The notes: generated from the letters alone by a model not told the origin. Positions 16,925 through 25,647 are shown, counted from the stretch's first letter. The stretch is DNA of 64,000 nucleotides from Parabacteroides sp. (GCA_017937385.1 JAGBDR010000034.1:1-64000); one strand, 5' to 3'. Program-made: numbers and translations.

Positions 16925-18691
16925 TTATGGAAGTGTCACCTTATGGCACTTCTGGTTACGGCCTGTCCGTATCTGGAGTATATGGACTCCGGATGCATTC
17001 GGAACCGGTATCTCCTGCGAGCCTTGTCCTATTTTCTTTTGAAGCAAACATTGTCCCAGCATATTGACGATTCGGATGTAACCGGCTTCCGGAATGTTAT
17101 GCAGATGGAGTTGTCCGTCTTTTATATAGAACCGGACATGTTCGGCATCGGGGTTTTTGATGCCTGTGCTTTGTCGGGCGGGATGCGGTTCGGTCCGGCT
17201 TTTGCTTAAAGGGATGTTTGTGGGGATTATGTTTGTCGCTTTTGTGGGTATACTGTTAGATGAGATTCTTAATTCGGTCGGTGAAGAGGCTTTTACGAAG
17301 AATGCGGCGAAAGGTGGAACGGCATAGCGGCTGTTGAGGGAATAGGTCTTATATCCGTTTCCGTCATATACATAAATGTTCCCGTCCAAAGCCTCGTTCT
17401 TCTCTATTCGGGTTAAGGAGAGCGGGGCAGGGAACGGATTGCCGCACAAATACCAGCCGTAATTCTCTTGATTGTCGGATGTCATATCGGTTCCCAAAGG
17501 GATTGTGATTGTTCCTGTGTTGGCAAACTCTTCCGGAAGGTCTCCGGGGCGGGACGAGAAAGACAAAGTCCGGCTGGTCGCTTTCTCATCCAAGGCGATC
17601 AGATATCCTTTGTTCTTTTCGAATAAAGGTGTGTTGCCCGTACGGACTGGCAGGACTTCCCAGTTTCCTGCAGATTGGTTGGCGGATGCCCGTTTGTCGC
17701 CGTTGTAGGATTGGACATAAAAATAGTCGCCGCCGTCGTTCGGCGTATCATCCTTTTGTACAAAGCCGGGAGTGATATCGGTCGGGTAGACGTCGAAAGG
17801 GAATGAGATAAAATACCATTGGCCGGATTCTTCAAATGTTTTATGAAAGGTGATCCGGTCGGAAAGATGTATGGTCCCTTCCGAATAGAGGAAAGCTTGG
17901 TTTTCGTGCAGGTCCAGGTTTTGTAGAATAAGCCGGTTCCCGGAATGAATCTTCAAGGTTCCGGAATGGATGGCGATGTCTTGGCAATATGTGTCAGTCG
18001 TTATGCTTGCCTCCCCTTTTATGAGCGCGTTCCTGTGGCGGAGTGGAGGAAGATGCGACCAAAGGGTGGTGTCGTTCCAGTTTCCGCTACCTGAGAAAAG
18101 GGAATAGGAGGGAATGTTGCCGTAAGCAAAAGCATATTGCAGGCAGTAATACCCCTTTGTGTTGGAAGAGGCGGAGGAGGAATAGATATCTAATCTTAAA
18201 GGTGTTTTTGTTATAGATAGTAAATCATATTCACAAAAATCGGCAGCGCCTGGTGAGAAGAGGGAATGAACAGTACTTTCATTTTCCCGATAAATGCGAA
18301 TATTCAACTCGTCCCCTCCTTTTAGATAGCGTCCTCCATAGAATATTTCAGCTTGGACCTCCGTGTATAAATCCGGAGTATATGGCATGAAGTTGATTCT
18401 ACTACCTAAAGACATCCATAATCCCATTTTCCCTCCTAATCTATCGATATTGACGGAAGATACATCTAAGATTTGTGTAGTACCGCTGGTCGTATATTCC
18501 CAATTATCCCATTCCGAATCCCCGAACGTCTGTAACCGGAACGTGTCGGAAACAAGTGTATTGGCATTACTGCCGACAAAACTTTCCCACGAAGAGGGGT
18601 TGGATACTTGTGCGTGGAGCGGGTAGACGGCACCGAAGAACAGCATCTTGACAAGTGCACACCGGACAAAGCGTATGACTTCTTTTTTCAT
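16925..18691 (-). CDS. Secreted protein with T9SS type A-like C-terminal sorting domain
   Basis: 588 aa with a signal peptide (cleavage near YPLHAQ). The first half is beta-rich and unrecognised. The middle resembles the long surface proteins with W/G-rich repeats of Bacteroidetes (GNWNDTTLWSHLPPLRHRN, GQWYFISFPFDV, GWYLCGNPFPAPLSL). The last about 80 residues (GYIRIVNMLGQCLLQKKI, then GVHILQIRTG and KVTLP) look like a type IX secretion sorting domain. Function unknown; probably cell-surface or secreted. It is flanked by a convergent terminator and a divergent promoter, so it is a single-gene unit. Confidence 0.8.
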   Translation of the reverse strand: MKKEVIRFVRCALVKMLFFGAVYPLHAQVSNPSSWESFVGSNANTLVSDTFRLQTFGDSEWDNWEYTTSGTTQILDVSSVNIDRLGGKMGLWMSLGSRINFMPYTPDLYTEVQAEIFYGGRYLKGGDELNIRIYRENESTVHSLFSPGAADFCEYDLLSITKTPLRLDIYSSSASSNTKGYYCLQYAFAYGNIPSYSLFSGSGNWNDTTLWSHLPPLRHRNALIKGEASITTDTYCQDIAIHSGTLKIHSGNRLILQNLDLHENQAFLYSEGTIHLSDRITFHKTFEESGQWYFISFPFDVYPTDITPGFVQKDDTPNDGGDYFYVQSYNGDKRASANQSAGNWEVLPVRTGNTPLFEKNKGYLIALDEKATSRTLSFSSRPGDLPEEFANTGTITIPLGTDMTSDNQENYGWYLCGNPFPAPLSLTRIEKNEALDGNIYVYDGNGYKTYSLNSRYAVPPFAAFFVKASSPTELRISSNSIPTKATNIIPTNIPLSKSRTEPHPARQSTGIKNPDAEHVRFYIKDGQLHLHNIPEAGYIRIVNMLGQCLLQKKIGQGSQEIPVPNASGVHILQIRTGRNQKCHKVTLP

Positions 18692-18724
18692 AGTTAATAC
18701 TATTTTGAGTTGATATTACGGGGA

Positions 18725-18732
18725 CAAATATA
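18725..18732 (-). promoter_or_regulatory. -7 box TATATTTG for the T9SS-type gene
   Basis: On the minus strand TATATTTG lies 33 nt before the ATG at 18691. No well-spaced -33 TTTG was found. Confidence 0.45.
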
Positions 18733-18815
18733 CAAAAAAAGGTAGACAAAAGGGCAAAAGAACAAAATATGTTTCTTATGTTCTTGTGTCCATATACACA
18801 AATAATTGAATTTAC

Positions 18816-18823
18816 TATCTTTG
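18816..18823 (+). promoter_or_regulatory. -7 box TATCTTTG abutting hflX
   Basis: TATCTTTG ends 4 nt before the hflX ATG, so transcription would start at or next to the start codon, giving a leaderless or near-leaderless mRNA. Confidence 0.5.
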
Positions 18824-18827
18824 TCGC

Positions 18828-20039
18828 ATGAAAGAATTTATTATATCTGAAGCACAAACAGAAAAAGCTGTTCTTGTCGGGTTGATTACGCCTGAACAGA
18901 ATGAACAGAAAGTAAAAGAATACCTGGATGAATTGGCTTTTCTGGCCGATACGGCAGGTGTTGAGGCCGTGAAGCGCTTTTACCAGAAGCTGGATTATCC
19001 GAACTCCGTGACCTTTGTCGGTTCCGGCAAGTTGCAGGAGATAAAGGAATATGTGGTGGAGAATGAGATCGGGTTGGTGATATTCGATGACGAACTCTCT
19101 GCCAAACAACTGCGTAACATCGAGAAAGAGTTGCAGGTGAAGATTCTGGATCGTACGAACCTGATTCTGGATATCTTCGCCCGGCGTGCACAGACGGCTC
19201 ATGCAAAGACGCAGGTGGAGTTGGCTCAATATAAATATATGCTGCCTCGCCTGACCCGTTTGTGGACACACTTGGAACGCCAGCGTGGCGGTGTCGGTAT
19301 GCGTGGTCCGGGTGAAACGCAGCTGGAGACGGATAAGCGTATCATCCTGGATAAGATTTCCAAGTTGAAACGCGACTTAGTTGAGATCGATAAACAGAAA
19401 AGCGTACAACGAAAGAATCGTGGAAAGATGGTTCGTGTGGCACTGGTCGGTTATACCAATGTCGGGAAGTCCACGTTGATGAACCAGCTTAGCAAGAGCG
19501 ATGTGTTTGCCGAAAACAAATTGTTTGCAACCCTCGATACGACCGTCCGCAAGGTAATAGTCGATAACCTGCCTTTCCTCTTGTCCGACACGGTCGGTTT
19601 TATCCGTAAGTTGCCGACCGAGCTGGTCGAGTCTTTCAAGTCTACTCTGGATGAGGTGCGTGAGGCGGATTTGTTGGTGCATGTTGTTGATATCTCCCAT
19701 CCGACGTTTGAAGAACAAATTGAGGTCGTGAACCGGACCTTGTCGGAAATCGACAAGACGGAGAAGCCGATGATTATGGTCTTCAATAAGATCGACGCCT
19801 TTACTTTCGTACCGAAAGATGAAGATGACCTGACTCCGCGCACACGTGAGAATATCGGCCTGGACGAACTGAAGCATACCTGGATGAACAAGATGCAGGA
19901 TAATTGCATCTTCATCTCGGCTAAGGAGCGGACGAATATCGATGCCCTCAAAGCCCTCTTGTACGAGCGGGTAAAACAGATTCATATTACCCGTTTCCCC
20001 TATAATGATTTCCTTTTCCAACAGTATGACGAAGAGTAA
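18828..20039 (+). CDS. hflX: GTPase HflX
   Basis: 403 aa ribosome-associated GTPase that splits stalled or hibernating 70S ribosomes. The N-terminal domain is followed by the family signature region (RGGVGMRGPGETQLETDKR, about 149-167) and the G domain: G1 GYTNVGKST, G3 DTVGFIRKLP and G4 NKID. Length is typical. Single-gene unit, convergent with xerD through a terminator. Confidence 0.96.
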   Translation: MKEFIISEAQTEKAVLVGLITPEQNEQKVKEYLDELAFLADTAGVEAVKRFYQKLDYPNSVTFVGSGKLQEIKEYVVENEIGLVIFDDELSAKQLRNIEKELQVKILDRTNLILDIFARRAQTAHAKTQVELAQYKYMLPRLTRLWTHLERQRGGVGMRGPGETQLETDKRIILDKISKLKRDLVEIDKQKSVQRKNRGKMVRVALVGYTNVGKSTLMNQLSKSDVFAENKLFATLDTTVRKVIVDNLPFLLSDTVGFIRKLPTELVESFKSTLDEVREADLLVHVVDISHPTFEEQIEVVNRTLSEIDKTEKPMIMVFNKIDAFTFVPKDEDDLTPRTRENIGLDELKHTWMNKMQDNCIFISAKERTNIDALKALLYERVKQIHITRFPYNDFLFQQYDEE

Positions 20040-20050
20040 ATACCTTCGGT

Positions 20051-20083
20051 AAAGGCTGGAACGCAGGACGTTCCGGCCTTTTT
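20051..20083. terminator. Convergent terminator hflX / xerD
   Basis: AAAGGCTGGAACG (20051-20063) pairs with CGTTCCGGCCTTT (20069-20081), 12 of 13 bp plus a G-U, then a T-run. It overlaps the final codon of xerD on the other strand and can serve both genes. Confidence 0.85.
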
Positions 20084-20987
20084 ACTTCTTGGGCAGATTG
20101 CGTGGATGGTGTTCCAGTATCTCTTTCCGTAGGAACTGACGGTCTATATGGGTATAGATTTCGGTGGTAGTGATTTTCTCGTGCCCTAACATCTCTTGGA
20201 TCGCGAGCAGGTTGGCGCCTCCCTCCAACAGGTGGGTGGCGAAAGAGTGGCGGAAAGTATGCGGGCTCACGTTCTTTTGGATGCCGGCCATTTCCGCCTG
20301 TTGCTTGATGATATGGAAAACCATGATCCGCGAGAGCGCCGTCCCTCTCCGGCTCAGGAACAGGATGTCTTCGAATCCCTTTTTTACCGTGACCTGGTTA
20401 CGGTCATAGAGGTAGTTCTGGATCTCCTTGATGGCTGTCCTTGAGATGGGAACTAAACGTTGTTTGTTCCCTTTGCCTTCCACCTTGATAAACCCTTCGT
20501 CGAAATAGACATCCGTGAAACGTAGCGAGACCAGTTCCGAAACGCGCAGGCCGCAGCTATACAGGACCTCGAGCATAGCCCGGTTCCGCTGTCCCTCCGG
20601 AAGCGTCAGGTCGATTGTGTCCAGGATGCTGTTTATCTCGTTGACTGTTAACACTTCCGGCAGCTTCAATCCGATCTTGGGTGATTCCAACAATTCGGTC
20701 GGGTCGGTTGTTATATATTCGTCCAGGAACAGGAATCGGTAGAACGATTTGATCCCGGATATGATCCTTGCCTGTGAACGCGGGTGGATACCGATGTCGC
20801 GCAAGCGGGCGATGAACTGTTGCAGGTCGTCATACGTGACATCCTCATACTTCTTGCCTTCGCTTTCGATAAAGTTCGTCAGTTTGTCGAGATCGGTCAG
20901 GTAAGCGTCGATCGAGTTGGAAGAAAGCGCTTTTTCTAAGCGGAGATAAGTTTTGTACCGGTCTATTTTGTCATTCTTTTGGTGCAT
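20082..20987 (-). CDS. xerD: Tyrosine recombinase XerD
   Basis: 301 aa. N-terminal SAM-like core-binding domain (about 1-95) and C-terminal catalytic domain with the tyrosine-recombinase residues visible: Arg in SCGLRVSEL, Lys in GKGNKQRLVP, HTFRHSFATHLLEGG (His-x-x-Arg), then LGHEKITTTEIYTHI (His and nucleophile Tyr). With XerC it resolves chromosome dimers at dif during division. No neighbouring mobile-element genes, so this is the housekeeping enzyme rather than an integron or transposon integrase. Confidence 0.93.
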   Translation of the reverse strand: MHQKNDKIDRYKTYLRLEKALSSNSIDAYLTDLDKLTNFIESEGKKYEDVTYDDLQQFIARLRDIGIHPRSQARIISGIKSFYRFLFLDEYITTDPTELLESPKIGLKLPEVLTVNEINSILDTIDLTLPEGQRNRAMLEVLYSCGLRVSELVSLRFTDVYFDEGFIKVEGKGNKQRLVPISRTAIKEIQNYLYDRNQVTVKKGFEDILFLSRRGTALSRIMVFHIIKQQAEMAGIQKNVSPHTFRHSFATHLLEGGANLLAIQEMLGHEKITTTEIYTHIDRQFLRKEILEHHPRNLPKK

Positions 20988-20992
20988 GTTTG

Positions 20993-21133
20993 GATTTATG
21001 ATTTGTGATTTATGATTTATGGTGGGAGAAATATGAGGCGTTTTGTTTCAGTCCGGTAAAATAGCTTATGTAAAGAGTTTTACCCGAACGACTTAGCTCC
21101 AATTCATAATTCATAAATCATAAATCATAAATC
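20993..21133. repeat. Paired heptanucleotide arrays between xerD and aroQ
   Basis: GATTTAT-type heptamers (20993-21022) and, in the opposite orientation, ATAATTC/ATAAATC heptamers (21101-21133). The two arms are complementary and could fold into a long hairpin around about 80 nt of unique sequence. Confidence 0.85.
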
Positions 21134-21138
21134 TTTAT

Positions 21139-21146
21139 TATCTTTG
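21139..21146 (+). promoter_or_regulatory. -7 box TATCTTTG for aroQ
   Basis: TATCTTTG covers the in-frame TTG at 21144, which rules out that codon as start and leaves the ATG at 21201 with a leader of about 50 nt. Confidence 0.5.
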
Positions 21147-21200
21147 TCGAACATTTTCAGCCCGTTCAAGGGCAGTGCAAAGGTAATAAATTACGGCAAA

Positions 21201-21629
21201 ATGAAGAAAATTCAGATTATTAACGGCCCTAATCTTAATCTGTTAGGCAAGCGTGAACCGACGGTCTACGGAAATGCTTCGTTTGAAGGTTATTTGAGTG
21301 AATTACGTGCCCGGTATCCGCAATGTGAAATTGCTTATTTTCAGAGTAATGTGGAAGGCGAGATGATTAACAAGATCCATGAAGTCGGCTTCGATTACGA
21401 CGGGATCATTATGAATGCTGGTGCTTATACGCATACATCCATTGCGCTCCACGATGCCATAAAAGCTGTGACGGCTCCGGTGGTGGAGGTGCATATTTCA
21501 AACGTGCATGCCCGCGAGCCTTTCCGCCATGTCTCCATGATTTCCGCCGCTTGCAAAGGGGTAATCTTAGGATTCGGACTGGATTCATACCGGTTGGCGT
21601 TGGAAGCGGTGATGTCAATTGACAATTGA
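21201..21629 (+). CDS. aroQ: Type II 3-dehydroquinate dehydratase
   Basis: Converts 3-dehydroquinate to 3-dehydroshikimate in the shikimate pathway. 142 aa with the type II opening IINGPNLNLLGKREPTVYG (active-site Tyr in VYG; Arg on the mobile loop), NAGAYTHTSIALHDA and VEVHISNVHAREPFR. The last codons (SIDN, stop) are supplied by a heptanucleotide repeat array. pyk follows 145 bp downstream. Confidence 0.95.
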   Translation: MKKIQIINGPNLNLLGKREPTVYGNASFEGYLSELRARYPQCEIAYFQSNVEGEMINKIHEVGFDYDGIIMNAGAYTHTSIALHDAIKAVTAPVVEVHISNVHAREPFRHVSMISAACKGVILGFGLDSYRLALEAVMSIDN

Positions 21630-21760
21630 TAATTGATAATTGACAATTAAAGAAAAGAAGGTATTTGTTTAGGTAAAAAGAGGTTTAATAAAGGTTAGGC
21701 GATTGAGGTTTGGCATTGGCAGTTCCCAAATTGTCAATTGTCCATTCTCAATTGTCCATT
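21615..21760. repeat. Paired TTGACAA-type heptamer arrays between aroQ and pyk
   Basis: Left arm 21615-21648 (TTGACAA/TTGATAA heptamers), right arm 21728-21760 (inverted, TTGTCAA/TTGTCCA). The left arm contains the aroQ stop codon. The arms are complementary and enclose about 80 nt with no recognised gene. Confidence 0.85.
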
Positions 21761-21774
21761 AAAAAAGGGGTTAT

Positions 21775-23229
21775 ATGTTAAAGCATACGAAGATTGTTGC
21801 TACAGTTTCCGACCAGCGTTGCGAGGTCGAGTTTATTGATGCCTTGTATAAGGCGGGAATGAATGTCGTGCGCCTCAATACGGCTCACATGGCGGAAGAA
21901 GGTTTGACCAGAGTCGTTAATAATGTCCGTGCTGTTTCCAACCGTATCGGTATTCTGATGGATACGAAAGGACCGGAAGTGCGTACGACGATTGCACAGG
22001 CTCCCATCGAATTCAAAACCGGCGAAAGGGTGAAGATCATGGGGAAACCGGAAGGGGAGACTTCGCATGATTGTATTTGTGTTTCGTATCGGAATTTTGT
22101 CAATGACCTGGGTATCGGCAGTGATATCCTGATCGATGACGGAGATTTGGAGCTGAAAGTCGTAGAAAAGAAAGAAGATTATTTGGTTTGCGAGGTTGAA
22201 AACGATGCAACCTTGGGAAGCCGCAAGAGTGTGAATGTGCCGGGCGTGCGTATCAACTTGCCTTCACTGACCGAGAAAGACCGTAAGAATATCCTGTGGG
22301 CAATCGACAACGATCTGGATTTCATCGCCCACTCATTCGTTCGTAACAAACAGGATGTCATGGATATCCAGCGTATCTTGGACGAACATAACAGCCCGAT
22401 CAAGATTATCGCGAAGATCGAGAACCAGGAAGGTGTCGACAATGTCGATGAGATCCTGGAAGTCGCTTACGGGATCATGATCGCCCGCGGTGACTTGGGC
22501 ATCGAAGTGCCCGCTGAAAAAATACCGGGTATCCAGCGTGTGCTGATTCGGAAATGCGTGGAGGTGAAGAAGCCGGTGATCGTGGCTACCCAGATGCTCC
22601 ACTCCATGATTAACAACCCGCGTCCTACACGTGCCGAAGTGACGGATATCGCCAATGCGATCTATTACCGTACGGATGCTCTGATGCTGAGTGGTGAAAC
22701 GGCCTACGGAAAATATCCGGTCGAAGCGGTCCAGACCATGACGAAGGTGGTCCGCGAAGCGGAAAAGACGAAACTTGCCGCCAATGATATCCGCGTCCCG
22801 ATCGAAGGAAACGACCTGGATGTCACCTCTTTCTTGGCAAAACAGGCAGTAAAATCATCCTCTAAACTGCACGTGAAAGCCATTATCACGGATAGCTACA
22901 CCGGACGTACAGCCCGCTACCTGGCCGCTTTCCGGGGCACTTCTACGGTTTTTGCCATCTGCTACAATCCGCGTGTCATGCGTATGTTGTCGCTTTCTTA
23001 CGGGGTCTGGGCTGTTCATCAGCCTTACAACGACAGCCGTCGCGGGTATTTCTACGATGCGCTGAGCCAGTTGATAAACAGCGGACGTATCACCCGTAAC
23101 GACATGGTGGCTTACCTGAGCGGCAGCTTCGGCGAAGGTGGCGGCACCAGCTTCCTTGAGATTAACAATGTAGGGAAGGTGCTGGATGCCGGAGGCGTTT
23201 ATCAGTTACCGACGTTTAGGGAAAATTGA
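21775..23229 (+). CDS. pyk: Pyruvate kinase
   Basis: Final ATP-forming step of glycolysis, phosphoenolpyruvate to pyruvate. 484 aa: N-terminal TKIVATVSDQRCEVEF, LMDTKGPEVRT, the catalytic-lysine region IIAKIENQEGVDNVDEIL, the signature IMIARGDLGIEVP and TQMLHSM with PTRAEVTDIANAI (B and A domains), and a C-terminal domain (from about 355) with the TGRTARYLAAFRG allosteric-type region. Typical length. The O-methyltransferase gene begins 2 bp downstream. Confidence 0.96.
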   Translation: MLKHTKIVATVSDQRCEVEFIDALYKAGMNVVRLNTAHMAEEGLTRVVNNVRAVSNRIGILMDTKGPEVRTTIAQAPIEFKTGERVKIMGKPEGETSHDCICVSYRNFVNDLGIGSDILIDDGDLELKVVEKKEDYLVCEVENDATLGSRKSVNVPGVRINLPSLTEKDRKNILWAIDNDLDFIAHSFVRNKQDVMDIQRILDEHNSPIKIIAKIENQEGVDNVDEILEVAYGIMIARGDLGIEVPAEKIPGIQRVLIRKCVEVKKPVIVATQMLHSMINNPRPTRAEVTDIANAIYYRTDALMLSGETAYGKYPVEAVQTMTKVVREAEKTKLAANDIRVPIEGNDLDVTSFLAKQAVKSSSKLHVKAIITDSYTGRTARYLAAFRGTSTVFAICYNPRVMRMLSLSYGVWAVHQPYNDSRRGYFYDALSQLINSGRITRNDMVAYLSGSFGEGGGTSFLEINNVGKVLDAGGVYQLPTFREN

Positions 23230-23258
23230 CAATGGACAATGGACAATTGACAATTGAT
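23224..23258 (+). repeat. Heptamer array at the pyk / O-methyltransferase junction
   Basis: About five heptamers of the TTGACAA/TGGACAA type cover the pyk stop, the O-methyltransferase ATG and its first nine codons. Confidence 0.85.
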
Positions 23259-23870
23259 GCGTACATCCTTTCTCATAGCGACGAAGAAGGTGCGCTGCTT
23301 TCGGCTCTCAACCGGGATGCGAACGTGAACCTGCTTCGTCCGCGTATGTTGTCGGGACACTTGCAAGGGCGGATATTGAAGATGTTCTGCCGCTTGCTGC
23401 GTCCCCGCTGTGTGCTTGAAATCGGTACGTATACGGGATATGCGACTCTTTGCATGGCGGAAGGGCTGGAAGATGGCGCGTTGATTCATACGCTGGAGAT
23501 CAATGACGAGATGGAGGATTTCATCATGAAATATCTGAGACAGTCGCCCCATCAGGACAAGATACGGGTCCACTTCGGCGATGCCCTCGAAATTATCCCG
23601 ACGTTGGATGAAACCTTCGACCTGGTTTTCATCGATGCCGACAAACGGCTGTATTCGGAATACTTCGACCTTGTTTTCCCGATGGTGCGTCCCGGTGGGT
23701 TGATTCTGGCCGACAACACGTTGTGGGACGGACATGTGGTGGAAGAACATCCGACGGATAAACAGACACTCGGCATTCTCCGTTTTAATGATAAGATCAA
23801 AGAAGATACGCGTATTGAAAAAGTTATCTTACCTTTGCGTGACGGCCTCACGATGATCTGGAAAAAATAA
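23232..23870 (+). CDS. Class I SAM-dependent O-methyltransferase
   Basis: 212 aa of the catechol-/caffeoyl-CoA-type O-methyltransferase family: VLEIGTYTGYATLCMAEGL (SAM motif I), HTLEINDEM, DLVFIDADKRLYSEY (acidic metal/SAM region) and LILADNTLWDGHV. The natural substrate is not known; small soluble members act on catechols or tRNA-like substrates. The N-terminal peptide MDNGQLTID is encoded by the heptamer repeat rather than by family sequence. rbfA follows after 14 bp. Confidence 0.9.
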   Translation: MDNGQLTIDAYILSHSDEEGALLSALNRDANVNLLRPRMLSGHLQGRILKMFCRLLRPRCVLEIGTYTGYATLCMAEGLEDGALIHTLEINDEMEDFIMKYLRQSPHQDKIRVHFGDALEIIPTLDETFDLVFIDADKRLYSEYFDLVFPMVRPGGLILADNTLWDGHVVEEHPTDKQTLGILRFNDKIKEDTRIEKVILPLRDGLTMIWKK

Positions 23871-23884
23871 AAAAGCAAGAAATT

Positions 23885-24220
23885 ATGGAAAGTACAAGAC
23901 TAAGTAAAATCGAACGTCTCCTGCAAAAGGAGCTGAGTGATATCTTTCAGAAACAGACGCAGGCGATGCACGGCCTGTTGATTTCTGTCAGCGTGGTGCG
24001 CGTAAGTCCTGACCTGAGTGTGGCACGCGCTTACCTGAGTATCTTCCCGTCCGACAGGTCGAAAGAAATGCTTGAGAATATCCGGGCGAACACGAAAGCC
24101 ATCCGCTATGACCTCGGACAGCGTATCCGGCAACAGGTCCGCAAGATTCCCGAACTGACTTTCTTTATCGACGACTCGCTGGATTATATCGAGAATATTG
24201 ATAATCTGTTGAAAAAGTAA
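23885..24220 (+). CDS. rbfA: 30S ribosome-binding factor A
   Basis: 111-aa KH-fold protein needed for 16S rRNA 5'-end maturation and growth at low temperature. It shows the family opening RLSKIERLLQKELSDIF, the central VSVVRVSPDLSVARAYLS and LGQRIRQQVRKIPELTF with FIDDSLDY. Length and motifs are standard. The permease gene starts 11 bp downstream. Confidence 0.95.
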   Translation: MESTRLSKIERLLQKELSDIFQKQTQAMHGLLISVSVVRVSPDLSVARAYLSIFPSDRSKEMLENIRANTKAIRYDLGQRIRQQVRKIPELTFFIDDSLDYIENIDNLLKK

Positions 24221-24231
24221 AAGCCTACCGC

Positions 24232-25476
24232 GTGAACTTCCCGTTTTATATAGCCCGGCGTTATCTCTTCTCGAAGAAATCCCACAATGCCATCAATATC
24301 ATTTCGATGGTATCGGTCTGTGGAGTGGTTGTCGCCACGATCGCCTTGGTCTGTGCGCTGTCTGTATTGAACGGGTTTGTCGGGCTGGTCTCTTCCATGC
24401 TCGGCAACTTCGATCCGGAGTTGAAGATCCAGCCGGTGCATGGTAAGGTCTTCGACCCGACTCTTCCGGCTGTCTGCGAAGTGAAGAAGCTGCCCGAAGT
24501 CGCCCTGTTTTGCGAAGTGCTCCAAGATAACGCGCAGGTCCGCTATCGGGACCGCCAGGTTACCGCTATGGTCAAAGGGGTGGACGATACGTTCGGCCAC
24601 CTGACGCGGATAGACAGTATCTTGGTCGATAGCCGGGATGGCAAGTTCGTCTTGTCCGATGAAGTCGCCAACTATGCCAACCTCGGCGTCGGGACGGCTT
24701 TTTCTTTGGGCGTGCGTCCCAATTATGCCGATCCGTTGGAAGTCTACGCTCCCAAGCGGAACGAGAAAGTCAACCTCGCCAACCCGGTCGCCTCCCTGAA
24801 TCTGGAGTATGCTTTCGTGGGCGGTGTCTATGCCACCAACCAGCAGATGTATGACGAGAACTTCATCCTGTTGCCATTGTCGATGGTCCGCTCTCTGTTC
24901 GACTACGAAAAGGAGGTCTCGGCGATTGAGTTGTCATTGGTTCCCGGTGCGGATATCCAGGCAGTCAAAAGCCGCATAAAAGCGATTTTGGGCGACGGCT
25001 TTTCGGTCAAGGACCGCTATGAACAGCAGGAGGCCTCTTTCCGGATGATGCAGGGAGAGAAATGGATGATCTTCCTGATCCTGTGTTTCATCCTGATTCT
25101 GGCGTTGTTTAACGTGATCGGTTCGCTCTCCATGCTGATGATCGAGAAGAAAGCGGACGTCCGTACGTTACGGAATATGGGTGCGGACGACCGGCTGATT
25201 CGCCGTATCTTCCTCTTCGAAGGTTGGATGATTTCCGGGCTCGGTGCTCTGATCGGCATCGTGATCGGCTTAGTGCTTTGCCTTTTGCAGCAAGAACTGG
25301 GCATTATCAAGTTAGGCCAGGCAGCCGGTTCCTTTATCATCGACGCCTATCCCGTCCGCGTCGAAGCCGGCGACATCCTTATGGTCCTGGTCACAGTCCT
25401 CTCCATCGGCTTCCTCGCCGCCTGGTATCCGGTCCACTATCTGGGGAAGAAGTGGCTGGGGTTCGGTTCTTGTTGA
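24232..25476 (+). CDS. FtsX-type ABC permease, LolC/LolE-like
   Basis: 414 aa starting at GTG. An N-terminal helix follows NFPFYIARRYLFSKKSHN, then a large periplasmic domain (about 45-265) and three C-terminal helices, the MacB/FtsX/LolE topology. The motif MIFLILCFILILALFNVIGSL and the LRNMGADDRLIRRIF stretch are characteristic. It likely works with an unlinked LolD-type ATPase to release lipoproteins toward the outer membrane. Its stop codon abuts a KilA-N remnant on the other strand. Confidence 0.88.
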   Translation: MNFPFYIARRYLFSKKSHNAINIISMVSVCGVVVATIALVCALSVLNGFVGLVSSMLGNFDPELKIQPVHGKVFDPTLPAVCEVKKLPEVALFCEVLQDNAQVRYRDRQVTAMVKGVDDTFGHLTRIDSILVDSRDGKFVLSDEVANYANLGVGTAFSLGVRPNYADPLEVYAPKRNEKVNLANPVASLNLEYAFVGGVYATNQQMYDENFILLPLSMVRSLFDYEKEVSAIELSLVPGADIQAVKSRIKAILGDGFSVKDRYEQQEASFRMMQGEKWMIFLILCFILILALFNVIGSLSMLMIEKKADVRTLRNMGADDRLIRRIFLFEGWMISGLGALIGIVIGLVLCLLQQELGIIKLGQAAGSFIIDAYPVRVEAGDILMVLVTVLSIGFLAAWYPVHYLGKKWLGFGSC

Positions 25477-25647
25477 TATTTCCCTAATTCCGAGATACTC
25501 AATGTCTTTTCTATTGCGTAGCCAATTTCCAATAACTGCAGTTGGATCATCACTTTTGTACTTTGCGATGTCTGTTAAGTTGATATAGTTATTTTCATTG
25601 ACAGGTATAATAGTGACGCTTGTCTTCAAAATGGAGATTGTGCTCAA
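25477..25647 (-). pseudogene. Truncated KilA-N domain remnant
   Basis: About 57 codons encode a recognisable KilA-N N-terminus: VTIIPVNENNYINLTDIAKY, then NWLRNRKDIEYLGI. The similarity stops exactly at the stop codon of the LolC/E-like gene; beyond it the frame only reads the antisense of that gene. The first codon would be TTG and no ATG start is seen. KilA-N proteins are common in phages and in Bacteroidetes mobile regions, so this looks like the scar of an old insertion and deletion. Almost certainly non-functional. Confidence 0.75.

Noticed and set aside
20082-20987. Integrative-element integrase
   Set aside because: The motifs and single-gene context fit housekeeping XerD; no attachment-site repeats or cargo genes are seen beside it.
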